Below, piece by piece: positions 1 through 6,170 of a stretch of 6,390 bases of DNA. Under the pieces are notes generated by a model. That model worked only from the letters and a program-made list of their open reading frames with translations. It was not told where the DNA came from and did not search any database. The translations under genes were made by a program, and so were the position numbers. This DNA is from Spirochaetales bacterium (lineage in GTDB: Bacteria > Spirochaetota > Spirochaetia > JABMQR01): positions 1 through 6,390 of the forward strand of contig JAGLNY010000343.1 of the NCBI GenBank assembly GCA_023139255.1, in the 5' to 3' direction. The first letter of the stretch is position 1. Every line of letters starts with the position of its first letter.

Positions 1-50
1 ACAAAATAGAATTTGCTGAGCCGCCAAACTTTATTTACAGGAGAAACTTT

Positions 51-1004
51 ATGAATACAACTCGCAAGTATGATCCCGAGGTAGAAAAAATTGCCTCGAC
101 ATTTCCTCATTTTGATGTTTCCGATGCAATTGGGACTAGAGCTGCCCTGGAAAAGTGGTTTGAGGCTGCAGTAGAACAAGGGGTCGAACGACCAACAGAC
201 GACCGAATTGAGGAAATTGAGCGGACAATTACAGGGCCTGATGGTGCACCCGAAATACCAATTCGTATTTACATGCCTAAAGAACGGGCAGAAGCAGGGC
301 CAGGTTTTGTCAACTTTCATGGTGGTGGTTTTATTTTAGGTGACCTGGAATCAGAGCATTCACGCTGTCTGATTATGGCAGCTGAAGGCGGGGCAGTTTC
401 AATAAGCGTTGATTATCGCCTTGCACCTGAGGATCCATTTCCAGCAGGTGTTGAGGATTGTTACGCGACGCTAAAGTGGGTCGTAGAGCATGCAGAGGAA
501 CTCAAGATTGATCCAACCAAGATCGCGATTGGCGGCGGCAGCGCAGGCGGGAATCTAACAGCTGCGGTTGCTTTGATGGCACGTGATCGAGGAGGGCCTG
601 ATGTGGCATTCCAAATGCTCATTTATCCGGTTATTGATGACCGCTGCATAACACCGTCTATGACAAATGGTGCAGGTTTATACATTTGGGATTATCAGAA
701 CTCGCTTGATATGTGGAATCATTATATTGGTAAAGATCGCAGTAATGTGTCACCGTATGCGTCACCTGCGCGTGCAGATGATTTGTCAGGTTTGCCGCCA
801 GCTTATGTAATAACTTGTGAACACGACCCTCTGCGTGATGAAGCAATAATCTATGCTATGGACTTAATGGCTGCTGGTGTTCAAGTCGAATTACACAATT
901 ATCCGGGCACTGTACATGGATTTGACTTCCTGACAGCATCAGAGATATCGACGCGTGCAGTAAATGAAAGTGTTGATGCATTTAAGCGAGTGATGAAAAG
1001 CTGA
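51..1004 (+). CDS. alpha/beta hydrolase, HSL-family (family IV) esterase
   Basis: A 317-residue serine hydrolase, probably a cytoplasmic carboxylesterase acting on short acyl esters; the natural substrate cannot be read from sequence. The oxyanion-hole motif HGGGF is at residues 90-94. The nucleophile elbow is G-G-S-A-G around Ser164. The acid residue is Asp259 in a DPLRDE block and the base is His289 in VHGF, so the full catalytic triad is in the usual HSL order and spacing. The YRLAPE block (122-127) is also typical. No signal peptide is present; residues 1-60 probably form the helical cap. Length matches the family (about 300-320). The ATG is preceded by AGGAG (39-43) with a 7-nt gap, which supports this start. 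One small oddity is Gly before the nucleophile Ser, where Asp or Thr is more common. A flavodoxin-like gene follows 56 bp downstream on the same strand with no clear terminator between, so co-transcription is possible. The fold assignment is firm; the substrate is unknown. Confidence 0.95.
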   Translation: MNTTRKYDPEVEKIASTFPHFDVSDAIGTRAALEKWFEAAVEQGVERPTDDRIEEIERTITGPDGAPEIPIRIYMPKERAEAGPGFVNFHGGGFILGDLESEHSRCLIMAAEGGAVSISVDYRLAPEDPFPAGVEDCYATLKWVVEHAEELKIDPTKIAIGGGSAGGNLTAAVALMARDRGGPDVAFQMLIYPVIDDRCITPSMTNGAGLYIWDYQNSLDMWNHYIGKDRSNVSPYASPARADDLSGLPPAYVITCEHDPLRDEAIIYAMDLMAAGVQVELHNYPGTVHGFDFLTASEISTRAVNESVDAFKRVMKS

Positions 1005-1060
1005 GCTGAAGCATCACATTCGGTATTGTTAAATTATTATTTTTTAAAAGGAGATCCTGT

Positions 1061-1543
1061 ATGAAAACTATAGTCTATTTTTACTCACTATCAGGACATT
1101 GTGAGAAGTTGTCCGGGAAAATAGCTGCAGAGATGCACTGTGAAGCTGAAAGAATAGTTGAGAAAAAGAGGCGTTTATCTAAGGGTTTTTTGAGATTCCT
1201 AAATGGGCGCTCCGCTTTACAGAGAAAATCTGCCGCTATTGAAGCAGTCAGAAATGAACCTGTTCTGTTTGATAGAATTGTTATTGTTACTCCCATATGG
1301 GCTGCCAGTCCTACTCCGGCAGTCAGGGGGTTCCTTGAGAAATATTACCAGGATTTAAAAGGAAAGAAACTTGGGCTTGTAGTGACAAATCTTGGTTCTG
1401 ATCCGGCTGAAGCTTTTTCCAAATATCAAGAAATTTTTCCTGAACCCTTCATAAAGTTAAGTTTCACAAAAGCAAAAGATGAATGGAAGAATCTAAAAGA
1501 AGATGAAATAATAAAGCAGTTTGTGTTGGGAATTAATCAATAA
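1061..1543 (+). CDS. flavodoxin-like / NAD(P)H-quinone-oxidoreductase-type small flavoprotein
   Basis: A 160-residue soluble protein that looks like a flavodoxin-fold redox protein binding FMN. The N-terminus begins with a beta strand (residues 2-8) running into a phosphate-binding-type loop, YSLSGHCEK (8-16), in the position of the flavodoxin T/S-x-T-G-x-T loop. A second strand ends in IVTPIWAASPTPAVRGF (75-91), the loop that packs on the isoalloxazine ring in flavodoxin-like quinone reductases. A third strand is at 103-110 (KLGLVVTN). The insert around 36-56 is rich in Lys and Arg. Length matches small single-domain flavodoxins. The start is supported by AAGGAG (1048-1053) with a 7-nt gap. 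It may be co-transcribed with the upstream esterase. Partner and physiological role are not evident; the phosphate loop is less Thr-rich than in classical flavodoxins, so FMN binding is likely but unproven. Confidence 0.85.
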   Translation: MKTIVYFYSLSGHCEKLSGKIAAEMHCEAERIVEKKRRLSKGFLRFLNGRSALQRKSAAIEAVRNEPVLFDRIVIVTPIWAASPTPAVRGFLEKYYQDLKGKKLGLVVTNLGSDPAEAFSKYQEIFPEPFIKLSFTKAKDEWKNLKEDEIIKQFVLGINQ

Positions 1544-1587
1544 TTTTATGCTGAAAAGTCCTGCCAAACGGATTGAGACGTCCTGAC

Positions 1588-1601
1588 GGGTGCCGGCACC
1601 C
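1588..1601. terminator. GC-rich perfect palindrome between convergent genes, possible bidirectional terminator
   Basis: GGGTGCCGGCACCC is a perfect 14-nt palindrome that can fold as a 5-bp stem with a CCGG loop on either strand. It lies in the 72-bp gap between the flavodoxin-like gene (plus) and nth (minus), where a shared terminator is expected. Neither side has a real T-tract (the plus side reads TTATACT), so it is not a canonical intrinsic terminator. Flanking TGAC (1584-1587) and GTCA (1609-1612) could extend the stem across a 7-nt bulge. Confidence 0.45.
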
Positions 1602-1615
1602 TTATACTGTCATCA

Positions 1616-2254
1616 TTAAACCCCTTTCACTCCTACCCGTTCACAATTCAGCAATAACGTACATTTCTCACATTCCGGGTTTCGGGCATGACATACTACC
1701 CTGCCATGAGTATTAATTGTCATTGAGAAACGATACTGTAATTCCGGTGCAAGCAGCAACTTGATCTCTCTCTCAACTTTTTCAGGATTCAGGGTTTTAC
1801 AAAGACCGATACGTCTGACAACCCTGCCAAAATGTGTATCAACGATAATTGCCGGTTGATTAAATATGGCTCCAAGAACTACATTGGCACTTTTTCTGCC
1901 TACTCCGGGTATTTTCAGCAACAGGTCCATGGAGTCGGGAACAATATCATCAAACTCGTTGTGTATAACTCCAGCAGCCCCGATTATGTTCCGGGCTTTC
2001 GCATGATAATAGCCTGAAGATTTAATAATTTGCTCTACTTCCTGCTGATCGGAACCTGCAAGATCTGCGGGTTCCGGATACTTTTTGAATAAGTTACCGG
2101 TTATCTGATTAACCTGCTTATCAGTTGTCTGCGCTGATAGTATAACTGAGATCATCAATTCATAGGGGTTGTTGTAGGTCAGGAATCCCAGTTTTCCAGG
2201 ATATAACTCATCGAGAAGCTGGTGTACTTTGAGTGCTGTACCTGCTTTATCCAT
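1616..2254 (-). CDS. nth: endonuclease III (DNA glycosylase/AP lyase)
   Basis: Base-excision-repair enzyme that removes oxidised pyrimidines and cleaves the abasic site by beta-elimination. The protein has 212 residues against 211 in E. coli Nth, and every key position is offset by only one. LSAQTTD is at 39-45. The helix-hairpin-helix IPGVGRKSANVVLG (115-128) carries the Schiff-base Lys121. VDTHFGR (138-144) carries the catalytic Asp139. The [4Fe-4S] ligands are Cys188, Cys195, Cys198 and Cys204 in the C-x6-C-x2-C-x5-C spacing. All active-site and cluster residues are intact, so it should be functional. The ATG lies inside the end of the DUF4349 gene with an 8-bp overlap (2247-2254). The sequence before the ATG has only a weak ribosome site (CGGGAAATAG), which suggests translation is coupled to the upstream gene. 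Transcription should come from the promoter of that gene. Confidence 0.97.
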   Translation of the reverse strand: MDKAGTALKVHQLLDELYPGKLGFLTYNNPYELMISVILSAQTTDKQVNQITGNLFKKYPEPADLAGSDQQEVEQIIKSSGYYHAKARNIIGAAGVIHNEFDDIVPDSMDLLLKIPGVGRKSANVVLGAIFNQPAIIVDTHFGRVVRRIGLCKTLNPEKVEREIKLLLAPELQYRFSMTINTHGRVVCHARNPECEKCTLLLNCERVGVKGV

Positions 2255-3152
2255 CCGATTTTCTATTTCCCGTTTTTTTCCGGGATAGTAGTTTGAAAAA
2301 CTTCCGGACCAGGCCGATCCTGCCCCAGCCTACAAGATATATTAATCCTAAGACCAGTATTATCGGTACACCAAAAATTACTGCATAGAGAAGTCCTAGT
2401 CCAATATAGTAGATAAGGGTAATAAAACCGTACACTAGCTTTTTCAAGCCCTCAACTATGCTGGGCAACTCACCGGACACTTGCTCTTCAGGGGGTAATT
2501 CACCATAAAAATAGACGGTTGAGTAGGATATTTGTCCATCAAGTCTGCGTATCGTGCGTTCCATGGATTCAATTTCTGATATGACATTATTGAGTTCCCG
2601 CTCGATGGAAATGATATCTTCCATGTTTTCAGCAGTTTTAAGGTATTCAGTATAGCGTTCCTGCAGGATACGAAGCGTTTCCAGCCGGGTTTCTGTGTCA
2701 AAGTAATAATCTGTTACATCATCGGCAGAGATTGATCGTGACTGCACTTCCCCAAGCTCACCAGTCATTTGCAGAAAGGCATCGAGCGATTCTGCCGGAA
2801 CCCTGATGGTGATGGATAGGTAATTCTCATAAAGAGATGAGTTGTCTATCCATCCGCTAAAATCTGCTACGAGGCTTTTTACGGCATTTTCTGTTTCATT
2901 TAGATCAGGAACTTCCAATTCGATAGTAGCTGTCAGTATTTTTTTTCGGTTGTCTTCCAGTAGGAGATTCTGGATCGGTTCTGACCCGGGTGCAGCTATG
3001 CTCTCAGCGGAAGCCATTCTCAAATTACCGGATGAAGCGGTTTTGTAGGACATTTCATCTTCCACATATTCTGCCCCACCGCATCCTGTGAATATAAGAA
3101 GGGTAATAAATACTATCATAACTACAATTGATAATCGTCTATATGTATTCAT
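2247..3152 (-). CDS. DUF4349 domain protein, predicted lipoprotein with C-terminal membrane segment
   Basis: A 301-residue envelope protein of unknown function. Residues 1-24 form a signal sequence with a hydrophobic core (8-21) ending FTGC, so Cys24 is probably lipidated; Phe at -3 of the lipobox is a little unusual. Residues about 25-65 are a low-complexity linker. The DUF4349 region follows (about 69-218): a beta strand (ILTATIELEV), an amphipathic helix, a beta hairpin with IRVPAESLDAF (116-126), then a long coiled coil (about 154-206) rich in Glu, Leu and Arg, and a final strand ISYSTVYFY. Residues about 240-275 are strongly hydrophobic (one long or two short membrane passes around GVP), and the tail is basic (KFFKLLSRKK), suggesting a cytoplasmic C-terminus. 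AAGGAG (3161-3166) sits 8 nt before the ATG. It precedes nth with an 8-bp overlap. The family is established; its role is not. Confidence 0.88.
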   Translation of the reverse strand: MNTYRRLSIVVMIVFITLLIFTGCGGAEYVEDEMSYKTASSGNLRMASAESIAAPGSEPIQNLLLEDNRKKILTATIELEVPDLNETENAVKSLVADFSGWIDNSSLYENYLSITIRVPAESLDAFLQMTGELGEVQSRSISADDVTDYYFDTETRLETLRILQERYTEYLKTAENMEDIISIERELNNVISEIESMERTIRRLDGQISYSTVYFYGELPPEEQVSGELPSIVEGLKKLVYGFITLIYYIGLGLLYAVIFGVPIILVLGLIYLVGWGRIGLVRKFFKLLSRKKTGNRKSDG

Positions 3153-3194
3153 GCTGATGGCTCCTTGCTAATTCTTTTCTGTTGATGACTTTTC

Positions 3195-3222
3195 ATTATA
3201 TTAACAGAGACAATTTCAAAAA
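3195..3222 (-). promoter_or_regulatory. probable sigma-70/A promoter for the DUF4349-nth pair
   Basis: On the minus strand a perfect -10 box TATAAT occupies 3195-3200, about 42 nt before the DUF4349 ATG, leaving a short leader that contains the AAGGAG site. The -35 region is poor: at 16-17 bp spacing it reads TTTTTG or ATTTTT (about 3217-3223). It falls inside the AT-rich hairpin at 3214-3239. The weak -35 suggests either an activator or modest basal transcription. Confidence 0.5.
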
Positions 3223-3239
3223 TCAAAGATTTTTAGAAA
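3214..3239. repeat. AT-rich inverted repeat overlapping the -35 region
   Basis: AAAAATC (3218-3224) and GATTTTT (3228-3234) are perfect 7-bp arms around a 3-nt loop. TTTC (3214-3217) and GAAA (3236-3239) extend the symmetry past a 1-nt bulge. It covers the -35 position of the predicted DUF4349 promoter, so an operator is possible. The AT-rich composition also makes a chance or DNA-bending feature possible. Confidence 0.4.
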
Positions 3240-3249
3240 TAGTCTTTTG

Positions 3250-3309
3250 AAGTTTCCGATAAAATATATAATTACTTACTGCATTAAAACATAAAGAATT
3301 CGGAAACTT
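3250..3309. repeat. 10-bp perfect inverted repeat flanking a 40-bp AT-rich spacer
   Basis: AAGTTTCCGA (3250-3259) and TCGGAAACTT (3300-3309) are exact reverse complements separated by 40 bp of AT-rich sequence with no open frame. The loop is too long for a terminator. Paired binding sites or the ends of a very small repeat element are possible. The right arm touches the outer stem of the next structure (3309-3368). The same sequence recurs once more, next to the ATPase promoter at 5986-5995. Confidence 0.6.
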
Positions 3310-3368
3310 TACCCAAACAGCTAAATGGTAACAGGGGTTTGTTCCCCGTCAGCTGATGTTTTGGGTAA
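3309..3368 (-). terminator. three-tier stem-loop just downstream of the subtilase gene
   Basis: A nested structure begins 6 nt past the subtilase stop codon. The outer arms are TTACCCAAA (3309-3317) and TTTGGGTAA (3360-3368), 9 bp. The middle arms are CAGCT (3318-3322) and AGCTG (3351-3355), with a 4-nt bulge at 3356-3359. The inner arms are GGGG (3334-3337) and CCCC (3344-3347), with flanking AC/GT able to pair around a bulge. The position suits transcription termination or 3'-end protection of the subtilase mRNA. There is no clean T-tract after it on the minus strand (it reads AAGTTTCCG), so it is not a canonical intrinsic terminator. Confidence 0.45.
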
Positions 3369-3373
3369 GCGGG

Positions 3374-4660
3374 TCACAACCCTTTTTGAAGTTCAGCAAC
3401 TAACCCAACGGGATCAAGAATCTTACCAAACTCAAACAATTTCCCATCTTGCCATAAATCAATTACATCCCCGGTTTCCAGCGCTGATTCCCAGAATTTG
3501 CCCGGGGTAACATCAGGATCAACCTGTGCAGCTAAAGCATATACCCCTGCTATATAGGGAATGGACCAACTCCACCCGCCTTCACGATAAAAAGCATACT
3601 CATCTGCACCAAAAGGGCTAGCTGTGGCTCGGGAATCCATTGGAATCAACAATTGCGTATCTGCAGGTATGTGATATTTCGTATTAAAAAAGTGCTTACC
3701 CCAAAACAACCCCGGCTTATAAGATTTAGTTAAATCAGGGTCACTCAATGGATCCCTGCCTAATCCCTGAAAATTGAACCCGTAGGTTTGTTTCAAACTG
3801 GATGAAACTACAAAAATCCCTGCATCTTTCGCCTCATTCACTGCGGCTGTTATTTCATCATATCCTTTTTGGGAAGGAGACCAACCAACTGAAATTGAAA
3901 TCACTCGAATCTTCCTTGCAGCAGGCAGCAACTCATTGATCTCTAAAACCCGGCGAACAGCATCAGCTAGATAAGTAAAATTATAGGTAAACGCGATAAC
4001 AGGCTCCAAGCTTCTATCCCCTAACCTGGTAGTGATAAAGTACAAATCAGCATCGGGGGCAACTCCAACAGATTTACCAACTGCAATAGAAGCCACAGCA
4101 GCACCATGCATCTGAGCATTAGAATCCATTAACGTATTAATCTCTTCATATAATCGGAGCTGGTTTGCATACTCATCATGATTCAGCAGTAGTGTCTGGT
4201 CAATTATCGCTATCCCTACTCCCTGCCCGGTTATTCCCTTACCATGCAGTTCGCGAACACTCAATCCCGGATTCTTACCAAATTCAAGTATACGTTTCCA
4301 GTCAAAAGCTGTTGGCATAAGATTTTCTTTTGGCCAAATCGTTCTGCTGTCAAAAAAGGAAAACAAGAGATCTTCAGCAGAATTACGCAAATCCAGTTGG
4401 GATAGATCAGAACATCTCAAATCCATCTGCCACATCTGATCAGAAGAGTTATCATAAATAGGAATATCAGTAAGTGCCCCCCGATTCCACCTGGCTGGAG
4501 CTGGTTTACGATCAAATTTTGGGAAAAGTTCAGGCAATTCAGGCAATATCGCCGTAACACCATCAGGTTCTGATGATATTGATGAAGCACTCTGTGCGAA
4601 AATAATTACTGGCATGCACAACAAAATTATAATTATTGAAAATACTTTTATCATAGGCAT
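3374..4660 (-). CDS. secreted S8 family (subtilisin-like) serine peptidase, divergent
   Basis: An exported subtilase-fold protein. Numbering here is from a GTG at 4693; I prefer the ATG at 4660 (residue 12 of that numbering, 428 aa) because GAGGAG lies just before it, while nothing like a ribosome site precedes 4693 or the ATG at 4690. The ATG at 4654 (10 nt from the same site) is also possible. The trimmed start gives a compact signal peptide: Lys16, then a hydrophobic core to about residue 32, with cleavage likely near IFA-Q. The catalytic Asp165 is in GVGIAIIDQT and His196 is in MHGAAVAS, followed by GVAPDADLYF (210-219). Ser375 is in GGWSWSIPYIAG, which aligns with the usual GTSMATPHVAG. 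The strand expected to end in the oxyanion Asn reads VVSSSLKQ, so that Asn appears to be missing. No C-terminal anchor or extra domain is seen. It lies 74 bp after the ATPase gene on the same strand. Fold and export are likely; activity is uncertain. Confidence 0.88.
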   Translation of the reverse strand: MPMIKVFSIIIILLCMPVIIFAQSASSISSEPDGVTAILPELPELFPKFDRKPAPARWNRGALTDIPIYDNSSDQMWQMDLRCSDLSQLDLRNSAEDLLFSFFDSRTIWPKENLMPTAFDWKRILEFGKNPGLSVRELHGKGITGQGVGIAIIDQTLLLNHDEYANQLRLYEEINTLMDSNAQMHGAAVASIAVGKSVGVAPDADLYFITTRLGDRSLEPVIAFTYNFTYLADAVRRVLEINELLPAARKIRVISISVGWSPSQKGYDEITAAVNEAKDAGIFVVSSSLKQTYGFNFQGLGRDPLSDPDLTKSYKPGLFWGKHFFNTKYHIPADTQLLIPMDSRATASPFGADEYAFYREGGWSWSIPYIAGVYALAAQVDPDVTPGKFWESALETGDVIDLWQDGKLFEFGKILDPVGLVAELQKGL

Positions 4661-4664
4661 GAAA

Positions 4665-4670
4665 CTCCTC
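4665..4670 (-). promoter_or_regulatory. ribosome binding site that decides the subtilase start
   Basis: GAGGAG on the minus strand lies 4 nt before the ATG at 4660 and 10 nt before the ATG at 4654. The upstream GTG (4693) and ATG (4690) have no purine-rich site before them. This site would sit inside the coding sequence if the longer form were used, so it argues for the shorter protein. Confidence 0.65.
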
Positions 4671-4734
4671 TTTAGATACAGTTTTTTCATCACATATTCA
4701 CAAAAGAAAATGAGAAAAGCTTTATCTGTTAAAA

Positions 4735-5925
4735 TTACTCCATAAGAAAATCAAGTGCATTGATCTGGCGGATGCCTTTGTAATCTGCTGCTGGATCGTC
4801 ATCCAACGTTATCAAAACTTTCGTGTAATGATCCGGAATAGACATCAATGGTGCCAATTCACGTTCCAGTGTTTCCTTCTCTCTGACAGTTAATGCCACT
4901 TGGTAGTAGGTAATTCCACCCTGCTTCATGGCGATGAAATCCACCTCGGACGACCCCACTTTGCCAACATACACATCATAGTCTCTGCGGATCAGTTCCA
5001 AATACACTACATTTTCCAAAATATGACCTACATCACCACCTTTATTACCAAGAAGATAAAACCGAAGTCCGATATCGGATAGGTAATATTTGTCGAGGGT
5101 CTTGAGATATTGCTTCCCTTTCACATCATACCGTTTCGCCCGATGGAGAATAAAACTATTTATCAGTGCGGTTATATAAGATTCAACCGTGTGTGTAGAA
5201 ATCTTCCTTCCGGCTGATGTCATCGTGTCAGCAATTTTTTTCGTAGATAACAGATTACCAATAGTATCGAACATAAAGTGAGTAACACTTTCCAACATCA
5301 TAACATCTGAAAAATGATTTCGTGCCATAACATCCTTCAAAATCACAGTATGATAGATTCCACCTAAATAATCGCGTATCTTCTCAGTGTCCCTATCGAG
5401 TTCAACCGTGTACGGGAATGAGCTGTAACGCAGATAATCGGTATATTTCCGATTAAGATCAGCATCCCCGACAAAGGAGATATACTCTTTGAAGGACAAT
5501 GGGAGCATCTGGATTTCGATATACCTTCCGGATAGTAATGTTGCAATTTCACTGGATAAAAGATATGCATTGGATCCAGTGATATAGAGATCGACATGTT
5601 TCTTTATATACAGGCTATCTACAACTTTGGGAAAATCCTCGACTATCTGGATCTCATCCAGGAATATATAATTCATGATTCCAGGGCGCAGCCGCTCGGT
5701 TACATACTGATGCAGCGATTTAGCATTGGTCAAGTGAACATTATCCATATCCTCAAAATTGATTGAGATAATCTGATCCTGGCTAATACCATTTTCATTG
5801 AGATACTTTTGATACATCTCAAGAAGTGTGGATTTTCCACACCGTCTGATACCTGTTATCACTTTGATAAGCTGCTTATCTTTGAAGCCAACCAGCTTAT
5901 TCAAATAGTGTGTACGATCTATCAT
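4735..5925 (-). CDS. AAA ATPase with C-terminal DUF4143 domain
   Basis: A 396-residue cytoplasmic P-loop ATPase of the widespread AAA_14/DUF4143 group; members are common and their cellular role is mostly unknown. The Walker A motif GIRRCGKST is at 25-33 and Walker B is IFLDEIQ at 87-93. Sensor-like TGSN is at 116-119, followed by the family block LSGRYIEIQMLPLSFKEY (131-148). The C-terminal region has the PD-(D/E)xK-like pattern typical of DUF4143: Glu304 in LENVVYLEL, EVDF (327-330) with Asp329, and YQVAL (341-345) with Gln342 where true nucleases have Lys. Length is normal for the family and nothing is broken. AAAGGG (5933-5938) sits 7 nt before the ATG, and a consensus promoter lies just upstream (5958-5986). 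The gene may be read alone or with the subtilase 74 bp downstream; no terminator is visible between them. The family call is firm; function is not assigned. Confidence 0.94.
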   Translation of the reverse strand: MIDRTHYLNKLVGFKDKQLIKVITGIRRCGKSTLLEMYQKYLNENGISQDQIISINFEDMDNVHLTNAKSLHQYVTERLRPGIMNYIFLDEIQIVEDFPKVVDSLYIKKHVDLYITGSNAYLLSSEIATLLSGRYIEIQMLPLSFKEYISFVGDADLNRKYTDYLRYSSFPYTVELDRDTEKIRDYLGGIYHTVILKDVMARNHFSDVMMLESVTHFMFDTIGNLLSTKKIADTMTSAGRKISTHTVESYITALINSFILHRAKRYDVKGKQYLKTLDKYYLSDIGLRFYLLGNKGGDVGHILENVVYLELIRRDYDVYVGKVGSSEVDFIAMKQGGITYYQVALTVREKETLERELAPLMSIPDHYTKVLITLDDDPAADYKGIRQINALDFLME

Positions 5926-5957
5926 GTCTATACCCTTTAATACAGTAATCTATTCTC

Positions 5958-5986
5958 ATTATAATTAATATTTGAGCAAATGTCAA
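5958..5986 (-). promoter_or_regulatory. consensus sigma-70/A promoter for the AAA ATPase gene
   Basis: On the minus strand TTGACA (5981-5986) and TATAAT (5958-5963) both match the consensus exactly, with an optimal 17-bp spacer (5964-5980). Transcription should begin near 5951, giving a leader of roughly 25 nt that includes the AAAGGG ribosome site. The spacer contains TTTGAGCAAA (5971-5980), a partial palindrome, and CGGAAACTTT partly overlaps and extends upstream of the -35 box (5986-5995). Both are candidate regulator sites. Confidence 0.88.
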
Positions 5987-6003
5987 AAGTTTCCGCATTG
6001 TAT

Positions 6004-6037
6004 TTCTAAAAGTATATATATTCGTATAGTTTTAGAA
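6004..6037. repeat. 13-bp inverted repeat with one mismatch upstream of the ATPase promoter
   Basis: TTCTAAAAGTATA (6004-6016) and TATAGTTTTAGAA (6025-6037) pair at 12 of 13 positions around an 8-nt loop. It lies about 20-50 bp upstream of the -35 box of the ATPase promoter. An upstream regulator site or an AT-rich UP-like element is possible; low complexity weakens the case. Confidence 0.5.
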
Positions 6038-6116
6038 GTGGTTTAGCAATATTTTATTTCGCGATCTCTACCGATCATATAATGAATGTACTGGAAGCCT
6101 TCATGAAAATTTTTTA

Positions 6117-6141
6117 CTTTGAGCATGCGGATTGCTCAAAG
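6117..6141. repeat. perfect 9-bp stem-loop
   Basis: CTTTGAGCA (6117-6125) and TGCTCAAAG (6133-6141) are exact reverse complements around a 7-nt loop, TGCGGAT. No T-tract follows on the plus strand. On the minus strand a weak TTTT follows only after TAAAAAA, so a terminator is not well supported. The arm TTTGAGCA also occurs at 5971-5978 in the spacer of the ATPase promoter. Confidence 0.55.
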
Positions 6142-6170
6142 ACCCTTCTCATATGCTAAATCACAGCAAG

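Noticed and set aside
1005..1060. Possible separate promoter or terminator between the esterase and flavodoxin-like genes
   Set aside because: There is an AT-rich TATTAT, but no -35 match at a proper distance and no GC stem before the T-run.
1832..2017. Plus-strand open frame of 61 codons inside nth
   Set aside because: It is a shadow of the fully conserved nth gene, with no ribosome site or family resemblance.
2842..3048. Plus-strand open frame of 68 codons inside the DUF4349 gene
   Set aside because: It is antisense to a clear DUF4349 domain and has no own signals.
3325..3510. Plus-strand open frame of 61 codons across the subtilase 3' end
   Set aside because: It begins inside the three-tier stem-loop and then runs antisense to a well-supported gene; no ribosome site is present.
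4661..4734. Promoter or terminator between the ATPase and subtilase genes
   Set aside because: Only weak box matches and a tiny AAAGCTTT palindrome without a loop were found, so neither can be called.
4735..5925. Reading the DUF4143 ATPase as part of a defence or toxin-antitoxin system
   Set aside because: No defence, toxin or nuclease partner is next to it, and solitary copies of this family are common in bacteria.
6010..6159. Plus-strand frame open for about 49 codons, with an internal ATG at 6082 giving a 25-residue peptide
   Set aside because: There is no ribosome site before the ATG and no recognisable product, and it spans the inverted repeats. Frames of this length are expected by chance.
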